DNA of 64,000 bases from an uncultured Clostridia bacterium (GTDB taxonomy: Bacteria > Bacillota > Clostridia > Lachnospirales > Anaerotignaceae), in the NCBI GenBank assembly GCA_945868505.1, contig CAMBLO010000006.1, positions 1 through 64,000 on the forward strand. The letters run 5' to 3'. The number at the start of each line of letters is the position of its first letter. The stretch's first letter is position 1. Of the stretch, positions 1 through 8,203 are shown piece by piece. The notes under the pieces were generated by a model. The model made no database searches. It had not been told where the DNA came from and saw nothing but the letters and a program-made list of their open reading frames with translations. The position numbers and the translations under genes are program-made.

Positions 1-3
1 TTG

Positions 4-46
4 GGTCAATTATCTCTCGGCGTTTTCGGTCATTTATCATCCGGCC
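4..46. repeat. Two imperfect 19-bp direct repeats at the window edge
   Basis: Two copies of a sequence starting GGTCA and ending near CGGC lie at 4-22 and 28-46, with a period of 24 bp and 14 of 19 positions identical. Closely spaced multiple terminal repeats of this look are known at the ends of IS21-like insertion sequences, so the window may begin just inside or next to such an element. No transposase is visible, so this is only a suggestion. Confidence 0.35.
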
Positions 47-75
47 TTGACATAACTAAAAATATATGTTATTAT
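47..75 (+). promoter_or_regulatory. Sigma-A type promoter
   Basis: TTGACA at 47-52 and TATTAT at 70-75 with a 17-nt spacer. It is correctly placed to drive the zinc-ribbon gene at 191, leaving a 5' leader of roughly 110 nt. Confidence 0.65.
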
Positions 76-190
76 TCCAATTAGAACCTAAATAATTTGA
101 CTTTTTTAGACATAAAACAAAAAGGGGAGATGAGAAAGAAAAAGGTGAGTTTAACGATAATGATGAAAAATAGTAATAGGGGGAGAAAAA

Positions 191-745
191 ATGAAAAATG
201 AGGAAAATGGTACAAAATTATGTAAGCACTGCAAAACGGAAATACCCGCTGGTGCAAAGGTTTGTCCGAATTGCAGAAAGAAACAGGGAATGAGCGGATG
301 TCTCATTGTTGTGATTGTTTTGGTTGTATTGGCAATCCTTGGTATCGCAATGGGCAGTGGTTCGGGTTCTGGGTCTGCTTCTTCTGGTTCTCAGGAGAAT
401 ATTGTGGAGGAGGAAACTGTTGTTATTGAATATACTCCATACACGGTAGATGAGATGATGTCGGATTTAAATAAGAATGCTATGGCTGCATCCGAGAAGT
501 ATAAGAATCAGTATGTAGAGATTTCCGGAAGGCTTAGTAATATTGACAGTAATGGACAATATATTGATGTTTTGCCTGTAAATGACGACTGGGCGTTTAT
601 TGGTGTTAGCTGCTATTTAAAATCTGATGATCAGAAAGAAATAGTTAAGACACTTTCCGTAGGCGATAACATTGTTGTTCAGGGTAAGATTACAGATGTT
701 GGAGAGGTTCTGGGATACTATCTTGATATTGACAGCATCAACTAA
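191..745 (+). CDS. Zinc-ribbon, single-TM, OB-fold-like protein
   Basis: 184 aa. The N-terminus is a zinc ribbon with CxxC pairs at residues 11/14 and 25/28. One hydrophobic segment follows at about 36-56, then a Gly/Ser-rich linker at about 57-68. The C-terminal part, about 82-184, has the strand pattern of the tRNA_anti-like OB-fold domain that is often joined to zinc ribbons in Firmicutes membrane proteins. AGGGGGAG lies 6 nt before the ATG. The likely topology is cytoplasmic zinc ribbon and extracellular OB domain. The ligand and role are unknown. The gene stands alone behind its own promoter. Confidence 0.75.
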   Translation: MKNEENGTKLCKHCKTEIPAGAKVCPNCRKKQGMSGCLIVVIVLVVLAILGIAMGSGSGSGSASSGSQENIVEEETVVIEYTPYTVDEMMSDLNKNAMAASEKYKNQYVEISGRLSNIDSNGQYIDVLPVNDDWAFIGVSCYLKSDDQKEIVKTLSVGDNIVVQGKITDVGEVLGYYLDIDSIN

Positions 746-781
746 GGCTTTTCTTTCAAGCGTATGCTCATATTGTAAAGC

Positions 782-810
782 TTTTCAATTTCCGCAAAAT
801 GGAGTATAAT
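782..810 (+). promoter_or_regulatory. Promoter of the carbonic anhydrase gene
   Basis: TTTTCA at 782-787 and a perfect TATAAT at 805-810, separated by 17 nt. GAGGTGAT follows at 830-837 as the ribosome binding site. Confidence 0.65.
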
Positions 811-843
811 ATTAGGAAAGCTTTGATATGAGGTGATACATAC

Positions 844-1392
844 ATGAATGATTTTGTAAAGAAGATGCTGGAATATAACCGTGTATTCGTTGAACATGGG
901 TTATATGAAAAATATGCCACCACAAAATATCCCGACCGTAAGATTGCCATTCTTTCCTGCATGGATACCCGTATGACGGAGCTGTTGCCTGCGGCGTTGG
1001 GGTTGAAAAACGGCGATGTGAAGCTGATTAAAAACGCCGGCGGACGTGTGATGCACCCCTATGGCAGCGTTATTTTCAGTTTGTTGGTGGCGGTGTATGA
1101 ACTGGGTGTGGATACAATCCTTGTCATTGGACACGATGACTGCGGCGGCAGATTGCTGGACCCCAAAGAAATGATTGCAAAAATGAAAGCCCGCGGCATT
1201 TCTCAGGAAGCCATCGACCATGTGGATGAAAACCATAAGAATGTAGAACAGTGGCTGACAGGCTTCGGTGATATTTATGATTCTGTGCAAAGTACCGTAG
1301 ATGCCATTGAAAATCATCCTCTCCTGCCCAAGGATTTGGAGGTTCTGGGCTTTATCATGGATCCCCATACAGGGGCTATGCGTGCCATTTAA
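844..1392 (+). CDS. Beta-class carbonic anhydrase
   Basis: 182 aa, the usual length for small beta-class enzymes. It interconverts CO2 and bicarbonate in the cytoplasm, probably supplying bicarbonate for carboxylations. Zinc ligands expected for the family are present: Cys39 in CMDTR (with the Asp41/Arg43 dyad), His97 and Cys100 in HDDCGG. The gene has its own promoter and terminator and forms no operon. Confidence 0.93.
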   Translation: MNDFVKKMLEYNRVFVEHGLYEKYATTKYPDRKIAILSCMDTRMTELLPAALGLKNGDVKLIKNAGGRVMHPYGSVIFSLLVAVYELGVDTILVIGHDDCGGRLLDPKEMIAKMKARGISQEAIDHVDENHKNVEQWLTGFGDIYDSVQSTVDAIENHPLLPKDLEVLGFIMDPHTGAMRAI

Positions 1393-1398
1393 GTTTGC

Positions 1399-1441
1399 AA
1401 AATACCAATTTCTTAAGATTTTAAGAGATTGGTATTTTTTT
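1399..1441 (+). terminator. Intrinsic terminator after the carbonic anhydrase gene
   Basis: AATACCAAT pairs with ATTGGTATT around an AT-rich upper stem, followed by a run of T. Confidence 0.8.
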
Positions 1442-1442
1442 A

Positions 1443-1498
1443 TTGACAAATGAAACATACAAGTGTATGTTATAGATATAAAACATACAAATGTAGGT
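1443..1498 (+). promoter_or_regulatory. Promoter overlapped by two BlaI/MecI-type operators
   Basis: TTGACA at 1443-1448 and TATGTT at 1466-1471 (17-nt spacer) form the promoter. Two dyads with the TACAnnTGTA core of BlaI/MecI operators lie at 1455-1470 (ACATACA, AG, TGTATGT) and 1483-1498 (ACATACA, AA, TGTAGGT). Their centres are 28 bp apart. The first covers the -10 region and the second the start-site region, so autorepression by the BlaI-like protein encoded next is expected. Confidence 0.85.
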
Positions 1499-1513
1499 AA
1501 ATGGGGTGAGAAT

Positions 1514-1891
1514 ATGGAAAAACAAAAATTGCCTGATACGGAATTGAAGGTGATGCAGGTCATCTGGCACAGTGAAACGCCCATCAGCACTGCCGCCATT
1601 CGGGAGGAACTGCAAAAGGAACGTCCTTGGAATCTTTCCGCCTTGCAGACCCTTTTGGGCAGGCTGGTGAACAGGGGCTTTCTTGCTACGGAAAAGAGGG
1701 GTAAAAGCCGTTATTATGACCCCCTAGTGACGGAGGAGGCATATCTGGCAGAGGACAGCCGCCGCTATTTCCAGAAATGGACAGGGGGTTCTCTGCGGGA
1801 CTTGGTGGCGTGTTTATATGAAACCCATTCCGTAACAAAGGAGGATTTGGAGGAATTGAAGGCATTTATTGAGGAGGAAACAAAGGGGTGA
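1514..1891 (+). CDS. blaI: BlaI/MecI family repressor
   Basis: 125 aa. A winged-helix DNA-binding domain fills residues about 5-75, including the recognition-helix region SALQTLLGRLVNRGFL, and a short helical dimerisation tail follows. ATG 1514 is chosen over an in-frame GTG at 1463 because GGGGTGAG lies just before it and the family start is nearby; the GTG lies inside the first operator. In known systems the dimeric repressor is cleaved when the partner BlaR1/MecR1 protease senses a signal. The stop lies 4 nt before the sensor gene, so the two are co-transcribed. Two TACAnnTGTA operators precede it. There is no beta-lactamase gene nearby, so the target may be only this pair or distant genes. 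Confidence 0.88.
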   Translation: MEKQKLPDTELKVMQVIWHSETPISTAAIREELQKERPWNLSALQTLLGRLVNRGFLATEKRGKSRYYDPLVTEEAYLAEDSRRYFQKWTGGSLRDLVACLYETHSVTKEDLEELKAFIEEETKG

Positions 1892-1895
1892 TTCC

Positions 1896-4508
1896 ATGGG
1901 GATTTTTTTGGAATATTTGAAGGTCAGCCTTTGGATGGCGCCTGTCATCCTGTTGGGACTGTGGCTTTTGCCGAAGCTGTCAAGGCGGTATACCCCCAAG
2001 CTGGCCTATTTTGTTTGGCTTCTTTTAGCGGTGCGGCTTCTGATTCCGTGGAATCTGACTTTGCCCACGGAAACGGCCCCCATCCATCTGGATTTCCCAC
2101 AGGAGACCATGGTGCAGTGGGTGCCTGTTGAGTTCAGCGGGAGTGCATCGGATGCCGCCGCAAAAGGGGGTACAGCGCCTACGGTCTTGGCAGAAACGGA
2201 GAAAAGGCCGCAGGAAGCGTCCTCCGTCACACCGATGGAAGTGTTCTTGGCGGTTTGGCTGGCAGGTGGGGTTGTTTCTCTGATGCGTACCGTGGCGGCT
2301 ACTTTGCGAATGCAGCGGCTGTTAAAACGGTGGGAAAAGGAACCCTCAGTGGAAACAATGGCTTTTTACGCAGAAACGGCAGGAGAAAAACGACCGCCCT
2401 TGGCGATCTGCCCCGCCTTGGAAACGCCCATGGCAGTGGGGTTGTTCCATACAAAAATTTATCTGCCCCATGAAGAATACAACCCTCAGGAAATGGAGAT
2501 GGTATTCTGCCACGAGCTGATTCATTGGCGCAGAAAGGATTTGTGGTATAAATTTTTCCTGCTTCTGGCAAGGAGCATTCATTGGTTCAACCCTTTGGTG
2601 TGGCTTCTGGCGAAGCGGGCAAACAGAGATTTGGAAATTTCCTGCGATGGGGAAGCAGTACAGGGGAAGGATGCGGCTTACCGCAAGGCCTATGGAATGA
2701 TGATTTTGCAGGAGGCGGAACGGAGTTTGCAGAAGCAGGCGGCACTGACAACCTGCTTCACCGATGGGAAAAAGGCATTACAGGAAAGGCTGGTGGAGAT
2801 TTTGAACGGAGAAAAGAGAAAAAGGGGTATGGTATTGGTTGCCATGACTTTGGTGTTGGCGTTGACCTGCGGCTGTTTCGTCAGCTATGGCGGTTCTGAT
2901 GCATCTGCGGAGGTCCTGATGGAAAAAGCTGCCCTTACAGCGGAACAGCAGGAGATTACCCGCCTTTGGGCAGAAGCCCTTTCCCTGAGGGATGGCAAGC
3001 TTCGCTATGATAAGATGGGCGAGAAAGCCAAAGCCCGGTTCGAGGAAGAGCAAAAGGCTGTGCAGGGGGAAGACTTGGATTTCAACATTGGTTGGAGCAG
3101 CCCTTGGGTTGTGTCCTATGAGGTGGAAGAAAAGGAAAACGCCGCCATCATCACCTATACCATGCAGGACAGCACCCCTCAGTTTTACACCATGAAGGAA
3201 CTGCTGAAATTTGGGAAGGAAAACGGGAAAACCGTGGTAGAAAGCTATCTGACTTCTAATCTGTATGGGGAGGATGGTAAGGTGCATCCTGTGATTGGTA
3301 GAAGGGGCATGGAACTGGATGAGGGCATCTGGGATTTTCTGTATCAGAGCGTGGTGGGCTTCATTTCTCAGAGTAAGTGGGATGTATACGAACTGGAAAG
3401 CTTTGATTTTGATATAATAAATTTTGAGACCAGATCGCTTCCCGATGGAACGAATGAAGTTACAGTAGATTTTGATCTATATCAGACCTATCGTAATCCT
3501 TTCCGCGATCCTGATGATGCTGGTTATATCAAACAGGCCAAGGAGGCAGGACATCCTCATTATGAGCTTTTGTATGAAGAATATTATCAGCAGCAGACAG
3601 CAAATACGACGATGCGATTCGCTTGTTATATCCAGAATGATGCAATGGTTATCAATGAAGATACCTGCGATCCTGAAAGATTTTTTTTATATTTGAATGA
3701 TGGAAATCCTCACGAAGTGACATTTGAAAAAGAAATCCCTGCGGATGATTATTATTATGGAGAAACTCCCGTAAATGGTTCCTTCTGTACCCTTAGATTA
3801 GCCATCGATCAAAAACATGCGATGGTACAGCGACAGATCATCATTCCTGATGTTTCTGGTAGAACCAACAATGGTTATTTCCGATATGAAATTGGTATGC
3901 CGAAGCAATATGAAATTGCAGAGGATGCTGTGATTACAGTAGGGCTTGAGGGAGAAGAACCTCGCACAATGGAAAGAGAAGAATGGATTAAATGGAGAAG
4001 CGGCGTTGAGAGACCAATTGGGTATACGCTTGCGTTTAGACTGAATCAGGATGGCGAATATATTATTTCTGAATTGAGGGAAGGCTATTGGGCCGTAGAG
4101 GAAGTGACTGTATCTAAAGGGGCAAATAATTCCGCCATCCCCTCCGGCTACCCTACGGAAAGCAAGACCGTTTCTGCCCCCTTTTCTATGACTGACCCTA
4201 AAATAAAACATCTGGGCATGGATTTCGCCTCCAACGGAAAGAACATTCCCGTTTTTGCTACAGCCAGCGGCATTGTCATGGCGGCGGAATTTGCACCGGA
4301 TAAGGGCTACTATGTAAAAATCAACCACATGAACGGCTTCACCACCCTTTATGCCCACCTTTCCGAACTGGATGTAAAGGTTGGGGATAAAGTGGAAAAA
4401 GGAGATGTTCTTGGTCTGACTGGCGCAACGGGCATGGCGACAGGTATCCATTGCCACTATGAAATCCAGTTGAACGGCATTTATCAAGATCCTGCAAAGT
4501 ATCTATGA
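1896..4508 (+). CDS. BlaR1-like M56 sensor protease fused to an M23 peptidase domain
   Basis: 870 aa, well above the roughly 585-600 aa of classical BlaR1/MecR1. N-terminal membrane segments are followed by an M56 metalloprotease with HELIH at 206-210 and a further TM segment near 310-328. A long extracytoplasmic region follows, and then an M23 (LytM-type) domain from about 765 to the end with His772, Asp776 and HCH at 852-854, so all zinc ligands are present. The penicillin-binding sensor domain of BlaR1 is not evident. ATG 1896 is preferred to an upstream TTG because AAAGGGGTG precedes it. Codons for residues about 500-745 are visibly more AT-rich than both ends. It probably senses the cell wall and inactivates the upstream BlaI; the M23 domain could cut or only bind peptidoglycan. 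Confidence 0.82.
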   Translation: MGIFLEYLKVSLWMAPVILLGLWLLPKLSRRYTPKLAYFVWLLLAVRLLIPWNLTLPTETAPIHLDFPQETMVQWVPVEFSGSASDAAAKGGTAPTVLAETEKRPQEASSVTPMEVFLAVWLAGGVVSLMRTVAATLRMQRLLKRWEKEPSVETMAFYAETAGEKRPPLAICPALETPMAVGLFHTKIYLPHEEYNPQEMEMVFCHELIHWRRKDLWYKFFLLLARSIHWFNPLVWLLAKRANRDLEISCDGEAVQGKDAAYRKAYGMMILQEAERSLQKQAALTTCFTDGKKALQERLVEILNGEKRKRGMVLVAMTLVLALTCGCFVSYGGSDASAEVLMEKAALTAEQQEITRLWAEALSLRDGKLRYDKMGEKAKARFEEEQKAVQGEDLDFNIGWSSPWVVSYEVEEKENAAIITYTMQDSTPQFYTMKELLKFGKENGKTVVESYLTSNLYGEDGKVHPVIGRRGMELDEGIWDFLYQSVVGFISQSKWDVYELESFDFDIINFETRSLPDGTNEVTVDFDLYQTYRNPFRDPDDAGYIKQAKEAGHPHYELLYEEYYQQQTANTTMRFACYIQNDAMVINEDTCDPERFFLYLNDGNPHEVTFEKEIPADDYYYGETPVNGSFCTLRLAIDQKHAMVQRQIIIPDVSGRTNNGYFRYEIGMPKQYEIAEDAVITVGLEGEEPRTMEREEWIKWRSGVERPIGYTLAFRLNQDGEYIISELREGYWAVEEVTVSKGANNSAIPSGYPTESKTVSAPFSMTDPKIKHLGMDFASNGKNIPVFATASGIVMAAEFAPDKGYYVKINHMNGFTTLYAHLSELDVKVGDKVEKGDVLGLTGATGMATGIHCHYEIQLNGIYQDPAKYL

Positions 4509-4514
4509 GATTTC

Positions 4515-4554
4515 GCAAAGGGGGTGCATAATGTAGTGGTACCCTCTTTTTTGC
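4515..4554 (+). terminator. Intrinsic terminator of the BlaI-M56/M23 operon
   Basis: GCAAAGGGGGT pairs with ACCCTCTTTTTTGC around a loop of about 16 nt, with the T run forming part of the right arm. Confidence 0.65.
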
Positions 4555-4608
4555 GCTTTTCCTTTATTTATGGTATGATAAAATATTATAATGAAAAGGA
4601 GCGATTTT

Positions 4609-5298
4609 ATGAACGTGACATATCTGCACCACAGCGGCTTTTCCGTGGAAACGGAAACAAAAGTCCTGCTGTTCGATTATTATACAGAAGGGGGCCGCAA
4701 GGCTTACTTTGACCCTGCGGTTTACGGCGATAAGGATATTTTCGTATTCGTTTCTCATGCCCATGAGGATCATTATGACAGGCGTATTCTGAACTGGGAA
4801 AGCTTGCCAAATGTAAAGTATATCCTGTCTTCCGATGTGCGGACGGAAATGGAATTTCAGGGGGAAGTGCTGACGGTAAATCCCCATGAAATCCATGAGT
4901 TTGGCGGCATTCACATTGAAACACTGCAGTCTAATGACGAAGGCGTTGCCTTTCTGGTGAAGGCCGATGGCAAGACCATCTACCACGCCGGGGATTTGAA
5001 CTGGTGGCACTGGAATGGCGAGCCGGACGACTTCAACAACGACATTGAGCGCAGCTATACCACAGAGATCAACCAACTGAAGGGGGAACAGATTGATGTG
5101 GCCTTTGTTCCTGCCGATCTGCGTCTGGAGGATAAATATTTCTGGGCGGTGAATTATTTCCTGAAAACCGTTGGCGCAAAGGTGCTGTTCCCCATGCATT
5201 TCTGGGGGCGTTTCGATGTATGCGATTCCCTGAGAGAATTGGGCTATGGGGAAACCGTTATGCAAATTACGGGAGAAAATGAAAAATTTGAAATATAA
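4609..5298 (+). CDS. Metallo-beta-lactamase-fold hydrolase, UlaG-like
   Basis: 229 aa. The metal-binding motif HAHEDH occupies residues 50-55, and IYHAGDLNWW near 126 gives a further ligand. The overall pattern fits the UlaG/RomA branch of the MBL superfamily, whose members hydrolyse lactones or phosphodiesters or have unknown substrates. ATG 4609 is used because AAAAGGAG lies 7 nt before it; an in-frame ATG at 4591 has no such site. It is monocistronic between terminators. The substrate cannot be told from the sequence. Confidence 0.8.
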   Translation: MNVTYLHHSGFSVETETKVLLFDYYTEGGRKAYFDPAVYGDKDIFVFVSHAHEDHYDRRILNWESLPNVKYILSSDVRTEMEFQGEVLTVNPHEIHEFGGIHIETLQSNDEGVAFLVKADGKTIYHAGDLNWWHWNGEPDDFNNDIERSYTTEINQLKGEQIDVAFVPADLRLEDKYFWAVNYFLKTVGAKVLFPMHFWGRFDVCDSLRELGYGETVMQITGENEKFEI

Positions 5299-5385
5299 TC
5301 AGGAAATATTAAGGAAATCTTCAAGTTCTTTCGCTGAGATTGGTTTATACTGAAAGAAAAAGCTTTTGGGGAAGAAGGAAACAGG

Positions 5386-6198
5386 ATGAAAGGCAAAAAT
5401 TGGAGGGAGTTCGAGCCCCAAAAACGGCAACGACAGCCGAGAACGACCCGGGAACAGCGGGCCCGCCGCCGCAGGCGAAAGGGCGGCTTGTTGAAAAAAC
5501 TGAAATGGGCGGTGCTTTTATTTGCCATTGGTTATTTCGGCTTTATGGCTTACTATACCTTTGGCAAGCCCTACACCATTGCATTGGATGCCGGTCATGG
5601 CGGCGTGGACATCGGGGCAGAGGGCATCATTCAAGAGGTGGAGTTGACGGAGCGTACAGTGGCAGAATTACAGACCCTTTTGGAGGAGGATGGACGATTC
5701 CGCATCATCCTTTCTCGAAAGGAAGGGGAAGGAAAATCTATCACCGAGCGAAATGAAAAGCTGCGTCGGTGGCATCCCGATCTGATGCTTTCCATCCATG
5801 GAAATGCCAATGATGACAGCAGTGCCAAGGGCTTTGAGTGCTATCCATCTCCTCCCGGCTATGAAAACCACGAAGTCAGCCTTGCCTTTGCGGAGCTTCT
5901 GGCAGAGGAAATGCAGACCGTGGGGGCGAAACTGCGGGGCACCGATGGGGTGCGCTTTGGGTATTATGATGCCAACGGGGAAAAGCTGCTGGTGGATTCC
6001 AGTGATACGGAAATTTACGATTATGATACCTTTGGGATGCTGAAACACATGGACTGTCCTGCGGTTTTGGTGGAGCAGTGCTTCATCACCAATGCAGGCG
6101 ATGTGGAAAACTTCGCTACAGAGGAAGGCTGCAAAAAGGCAGCGGCGGCCTATTATCGGGCCATTTGCAGGTATCTGCAAAATATAGAAAATTTGTAA
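5386..6198 (+). CDS. Membrane-anchored N-acetylmuramoyl-L-alanine amidase (Amidase_3)
   Basis: 270 aa. A very basic cytoplasmic start (Arg/Lys-rich, residues 1-40) precedes one TM segment at about 41-58. The catalytic domain then begins at once with DAGHGG. Expected zinc and catalytic residues are His71, Glu84, His138 (SIHGN) and Glu230 (VEQCF). It should cleave the bond between MurNAc and L-Ala in peptidoglycan outside the membrane. There is no separate cell-wall-binding domain, so it is probably a tethered enzyme in wall turnover or sporulation. A hairpin terminator follows directly. Confidence 0.88.
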   Translation: MKGKNWREFEPQKRQRQPRTTREQRARRRRRKGGLLKKLKWAVLLFAIGYFGFMAYYTFGKPYTIALDAGHGGVDIGAEGIIQEVELTERTVAELQTLLEEDGRFRIILSRKEGEGKSITERNEKLRRWHPDLMLSIHGNANDDSSAKGFECYPSPPGYENHEVSLAFAELLAEEMQTVGAKLRGTDGVRFGYYDANGEKLLVDSSDTEIYDYDTFGMLKHMDCPAVLVEQCFITNAGDVENFATEEGCKKAAAAYYRAICRYLQNIENL

Positions 6199-6233
6199 AA
6201 GAAAGACTCTTTTGAGGGTCTTTCTTATTTTTT
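6199..6233 (+). terminator. Intrinsic terminator after the amidase
   Basis: AAGAAAGAC and GTCTTTCTT form the stem, followed by ATTTTTT. Confidence 0.8.
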
Positions 6234-6341
6234 GATATGAAATTTTTGATTATATTTTGGTTTTAAGTAGACATAAAATAATTGAATCATTAGAAAGGAC
6301 ATATCATCTTTTTGTGGAATACCACAAGAAAGAAAAGCATA

Positions 6342-6512
6342 TTATAAAGGTTCATTTTCTTGTAAAAGTTCATTTCTAATCCAAGTCCCAAAACCAAAAT
6401 GATAAAAGTATAAATTCTCGAAATCACACGCTAAAAATTCTTTCAGAAGTTTTGGAGAAAGAAATGCTGCCATTTTTGGAAATTGTTTTTTAATTTCATT
6501 GTATAGATTCAT
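6342..6512 (-). CDS. Small 56-aa protein, divergent from an XRE regulator
   Basis: Read on the minus strand, an ATG at 6512 opens 56 codons ending in TAA at 6342-6344, with GGTGAT a few bases upstream. The product is hydrophilic with many aromatic residues and contains FLSPKLLKEFLACDFENLY and then HFGFGTWIRNELL. The HFG-G-WIRN ending resembles that of small DUF6794-type proteins, a match made from memory and not tested. It is divergent from the XRE gene at 6599 across a short region with an inverted repeat, so the two may form a regulator/target pair. Its AT-rich composition resembles the XRE gene more than the flanking housekeeping genes. Confidence 0.55.
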   Translation of the reverse strand: MNLYNEIKKQFPKMAAFLSPKLLKEFLACDFENLYFYHFGFGTWIRNELLQENEPL

Positions 6513-6530
6513 AATCATCACCCAAACTAA

Positions 6531-6553
6531 TTTTATCTTAATTTCAGATAAAA
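6531..6553. promoter_or_regulatory. Inverted repeat between divergent genes
   Basis: TTTTATCT (6531-6538) and AGATAAAA (6546-6553) are perfect inverted 8-mers with a 7-nt gap, lying between the 56-aa gene and the XRE gene. This is a plausible operator for the XRE protein. Confidence 0.45.
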
Positions 6554-6598
6554 TGGAATATCTTTTTTTAAGATACTTACAATAAAACTGGTGATAGT

Positions 6599-6838
6599 AT
6601 GAGAAATGAGGTTTTGAAATACGAAAGAATTAGAAATCTTCGAATCGATAAAGGTTTTACCCAGTCACAGGTGGCTTTATATTTGAATGTAAAGCAAAAT
6701 ACATACTCTCAGTATGAAATAGGTGTATTGAATTATCCTTTGGATGTGGTGATAAAATTAGCAGAGTTTTATGGAACGAGCGTGGATTATCTGGTTGGGC
6801 TGACAGATAATCCAAATCCTTATGAGAGAAAAAAATAA
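6599..6838 (+). CDS. XRE-family helix-turn-helix regulator
   Basis: 79 aa, essentially one Cro/CI-type HTH domain. Residues about 8-65 contain the helix pattern FTQSQVALYLNVKQNTYSQY followed by SVDYLVGLTDNP, typical of single-domain XRE repressors. The ribosome binding site is weak. It is divergent from the 56-aa gene and faces an inverted repeat it may bind. Such short regulators are common in mobile or toxin-antitoxin contexts, but no phage or integrase gene is nearby. Confidence 0.85.
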   Translation: MRNEVLKYERIRNLRIDKGFTQSQVALYLNVKQNTYSQYEIGVLNYPLDVVIKLAEFYGTSVDYLVGLTDNPNPYERKK

Positions 6839-6869
6839 AATCCGCAAACTGATATGTTTGCGGATTTTA
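6838..6869. terminator. Bidirectional terminator
   Basis: AAATCCGCAAAC and GTTTGCGGATTT form a 12-bp stem flanked by A and T runs. It serves both the XRE gene and the leftward transporter gene. Confidence 0.85.
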
Positions 6870-8021
6870 TTATTTCACATCTATTTGTTTTTTCTGCAAT
6901 CTGTCATGGACATTTTCCTTCAGCAGGGTATACAGCACAGAGACGATGGGGATAAACACTAGCATCCCCACAACCCCAAACAAACTGCCGCCCAAGGATA
7001 CTGCCGCCAATACCCAGATGGCAGGCAGACCGATGGAACCGCCGACCACCTTTGGATAAATCAGATTGCCTTCGATCTGCTGTAAAACCAAGAATAGCAC
7101 GATAAAAGCCAATGCCTGCGGGGGATTTACCGTTAAAATCAGGAATGTACCTACGGCGCAGCCCACGAAAGCACCGAAAATGGGAATCAATGCCGTAAAA
7201 GCAATCAGCACGCCCACCAAGACTGCAAAGGGGAACCGCAAAATGGACATGGCGATGAAGAACATCGTGCCCAGAATCACAGCTTCTAAACATTGCCCCG
7301 TCAGGAAATTAGTGAAGGTGCGGTGGGTCAGGGAGCAGATGCGGAGGATTTCCTCTGCCCGTTCCTTTTTCAGATAAGCAAAGAGTAGTTTTCTGGCCTG
7401 TCTGCCCAAAGTTTCCCTCTGCAGCAGGATATAGCAGGCAAAGACAAAGGAAATGAAAAAGGTGCCTACGCCGCTGACGATGCCCTTTGCCACGCTGATG
7501 GTGGAATCCAGCATGGTATTTGCGCCGAAGCGGAAGAAATCCACCAGCTGATTGATGATTTCTTCCCAATTCAGGCTGCGTTCAATCTCTTCAATGTATT
7601 GGATGAGTTCGGGATTGTTGTCAAAAAGCAGCTCCACTTTTTTCAGCAGAAGGGGAACCTTTTCCGGCAGGGTCTTGCCCAGAGTGGCGATGGTGCTGCC
7701 CAGTTCCGGCAGAACAACAACCACCACAAGCCCCAAGAGTGCCAGTACAAAAATCAGGGTAAGCACAAGGCTCAGGGGGGCGGAGGCTTTTCCCTGTTTA
7801 CTGTTTGGTTTCACCTTGCCGAAACAGTGTTTTTCGATGCGCCCCATGGGAACGCTCAGCACAAAGGCAATGGCACCGCCCAACAGGAAGGGAAACAGGA
7901 TATGCAGAAGGAATCCGACTGCACCCAGCACCACATCGAACCGCAAAAGTCCAACTAAAATCACCAGTGTGAATAGGATCAGCCCCCGTAATTTGTGAAT
8001 GGTTTCTTTATCTAATTGCAT
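6870..8021 (-). CDS. AI-2E family transporter
   Basis: 383 aa polytopic membrane protein of the PF01594 family. Two N-terminal membrane spans, a soluble helical stretch at about 110-165 and then five or six spans with the motif LIPIFGAFVG near 285 match family members such as YdbI/PerM/TqsA. Homologues have been linked to autoinducer-2 export or Na+/H+ antiport; the substrate here is unknown. Transcribed leftward on its own, ending at the shared terminator. Confidence 0.88.
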   Translation of the reverse strand: MQLDKETIHKLRGLILFTLVILVGLLRFDVVLGAVGFLLHILFPFLLGGAIAFVLSVPMGRIEKHCFGKVKPNSKQGKASAPLSLVLTLIFVLALLGLVVVVVLPELGSTIATLGKTLPEKVPLLLKKVELLFDNNPELIQYIEEIERSLNWEEIINQLVDFFRFGANTMLDSTISVAKGIVSGVGTFFISFVFACYILLQRETLGRQARKLLFAYLKKERAEEILRICSLTHRTFTNFLTGQCLEAVILGTMFFIAMSILRFPFAVLVGVLIAFTALIPIFGAFVGCAVGTFLILTVNPPQALAFIVLFLVLQQIEGNLIYPKVVGGSIGLPAIWVLAAVSLGGSLFGVVGMLVFIPIVSVLYTLLKENVHDRLQKKQIDVK

Positions 8022-8203
8022 GAGATCAACTCCTCATAGAATGGTTTCCTTTATTATGAAGGAGTATATCATAAAAGGGATTTTTTTCGCAAGAAAACAG
8101 AGAGATTCTTAAGATTTTCTTCGCTTTTTCCTTTACACAAAGGGGATTTGCGTATAAACTATTCTAAGGAATGTCCGACTATTTTCAGAAAGGAAGAAAA
8201 ACA

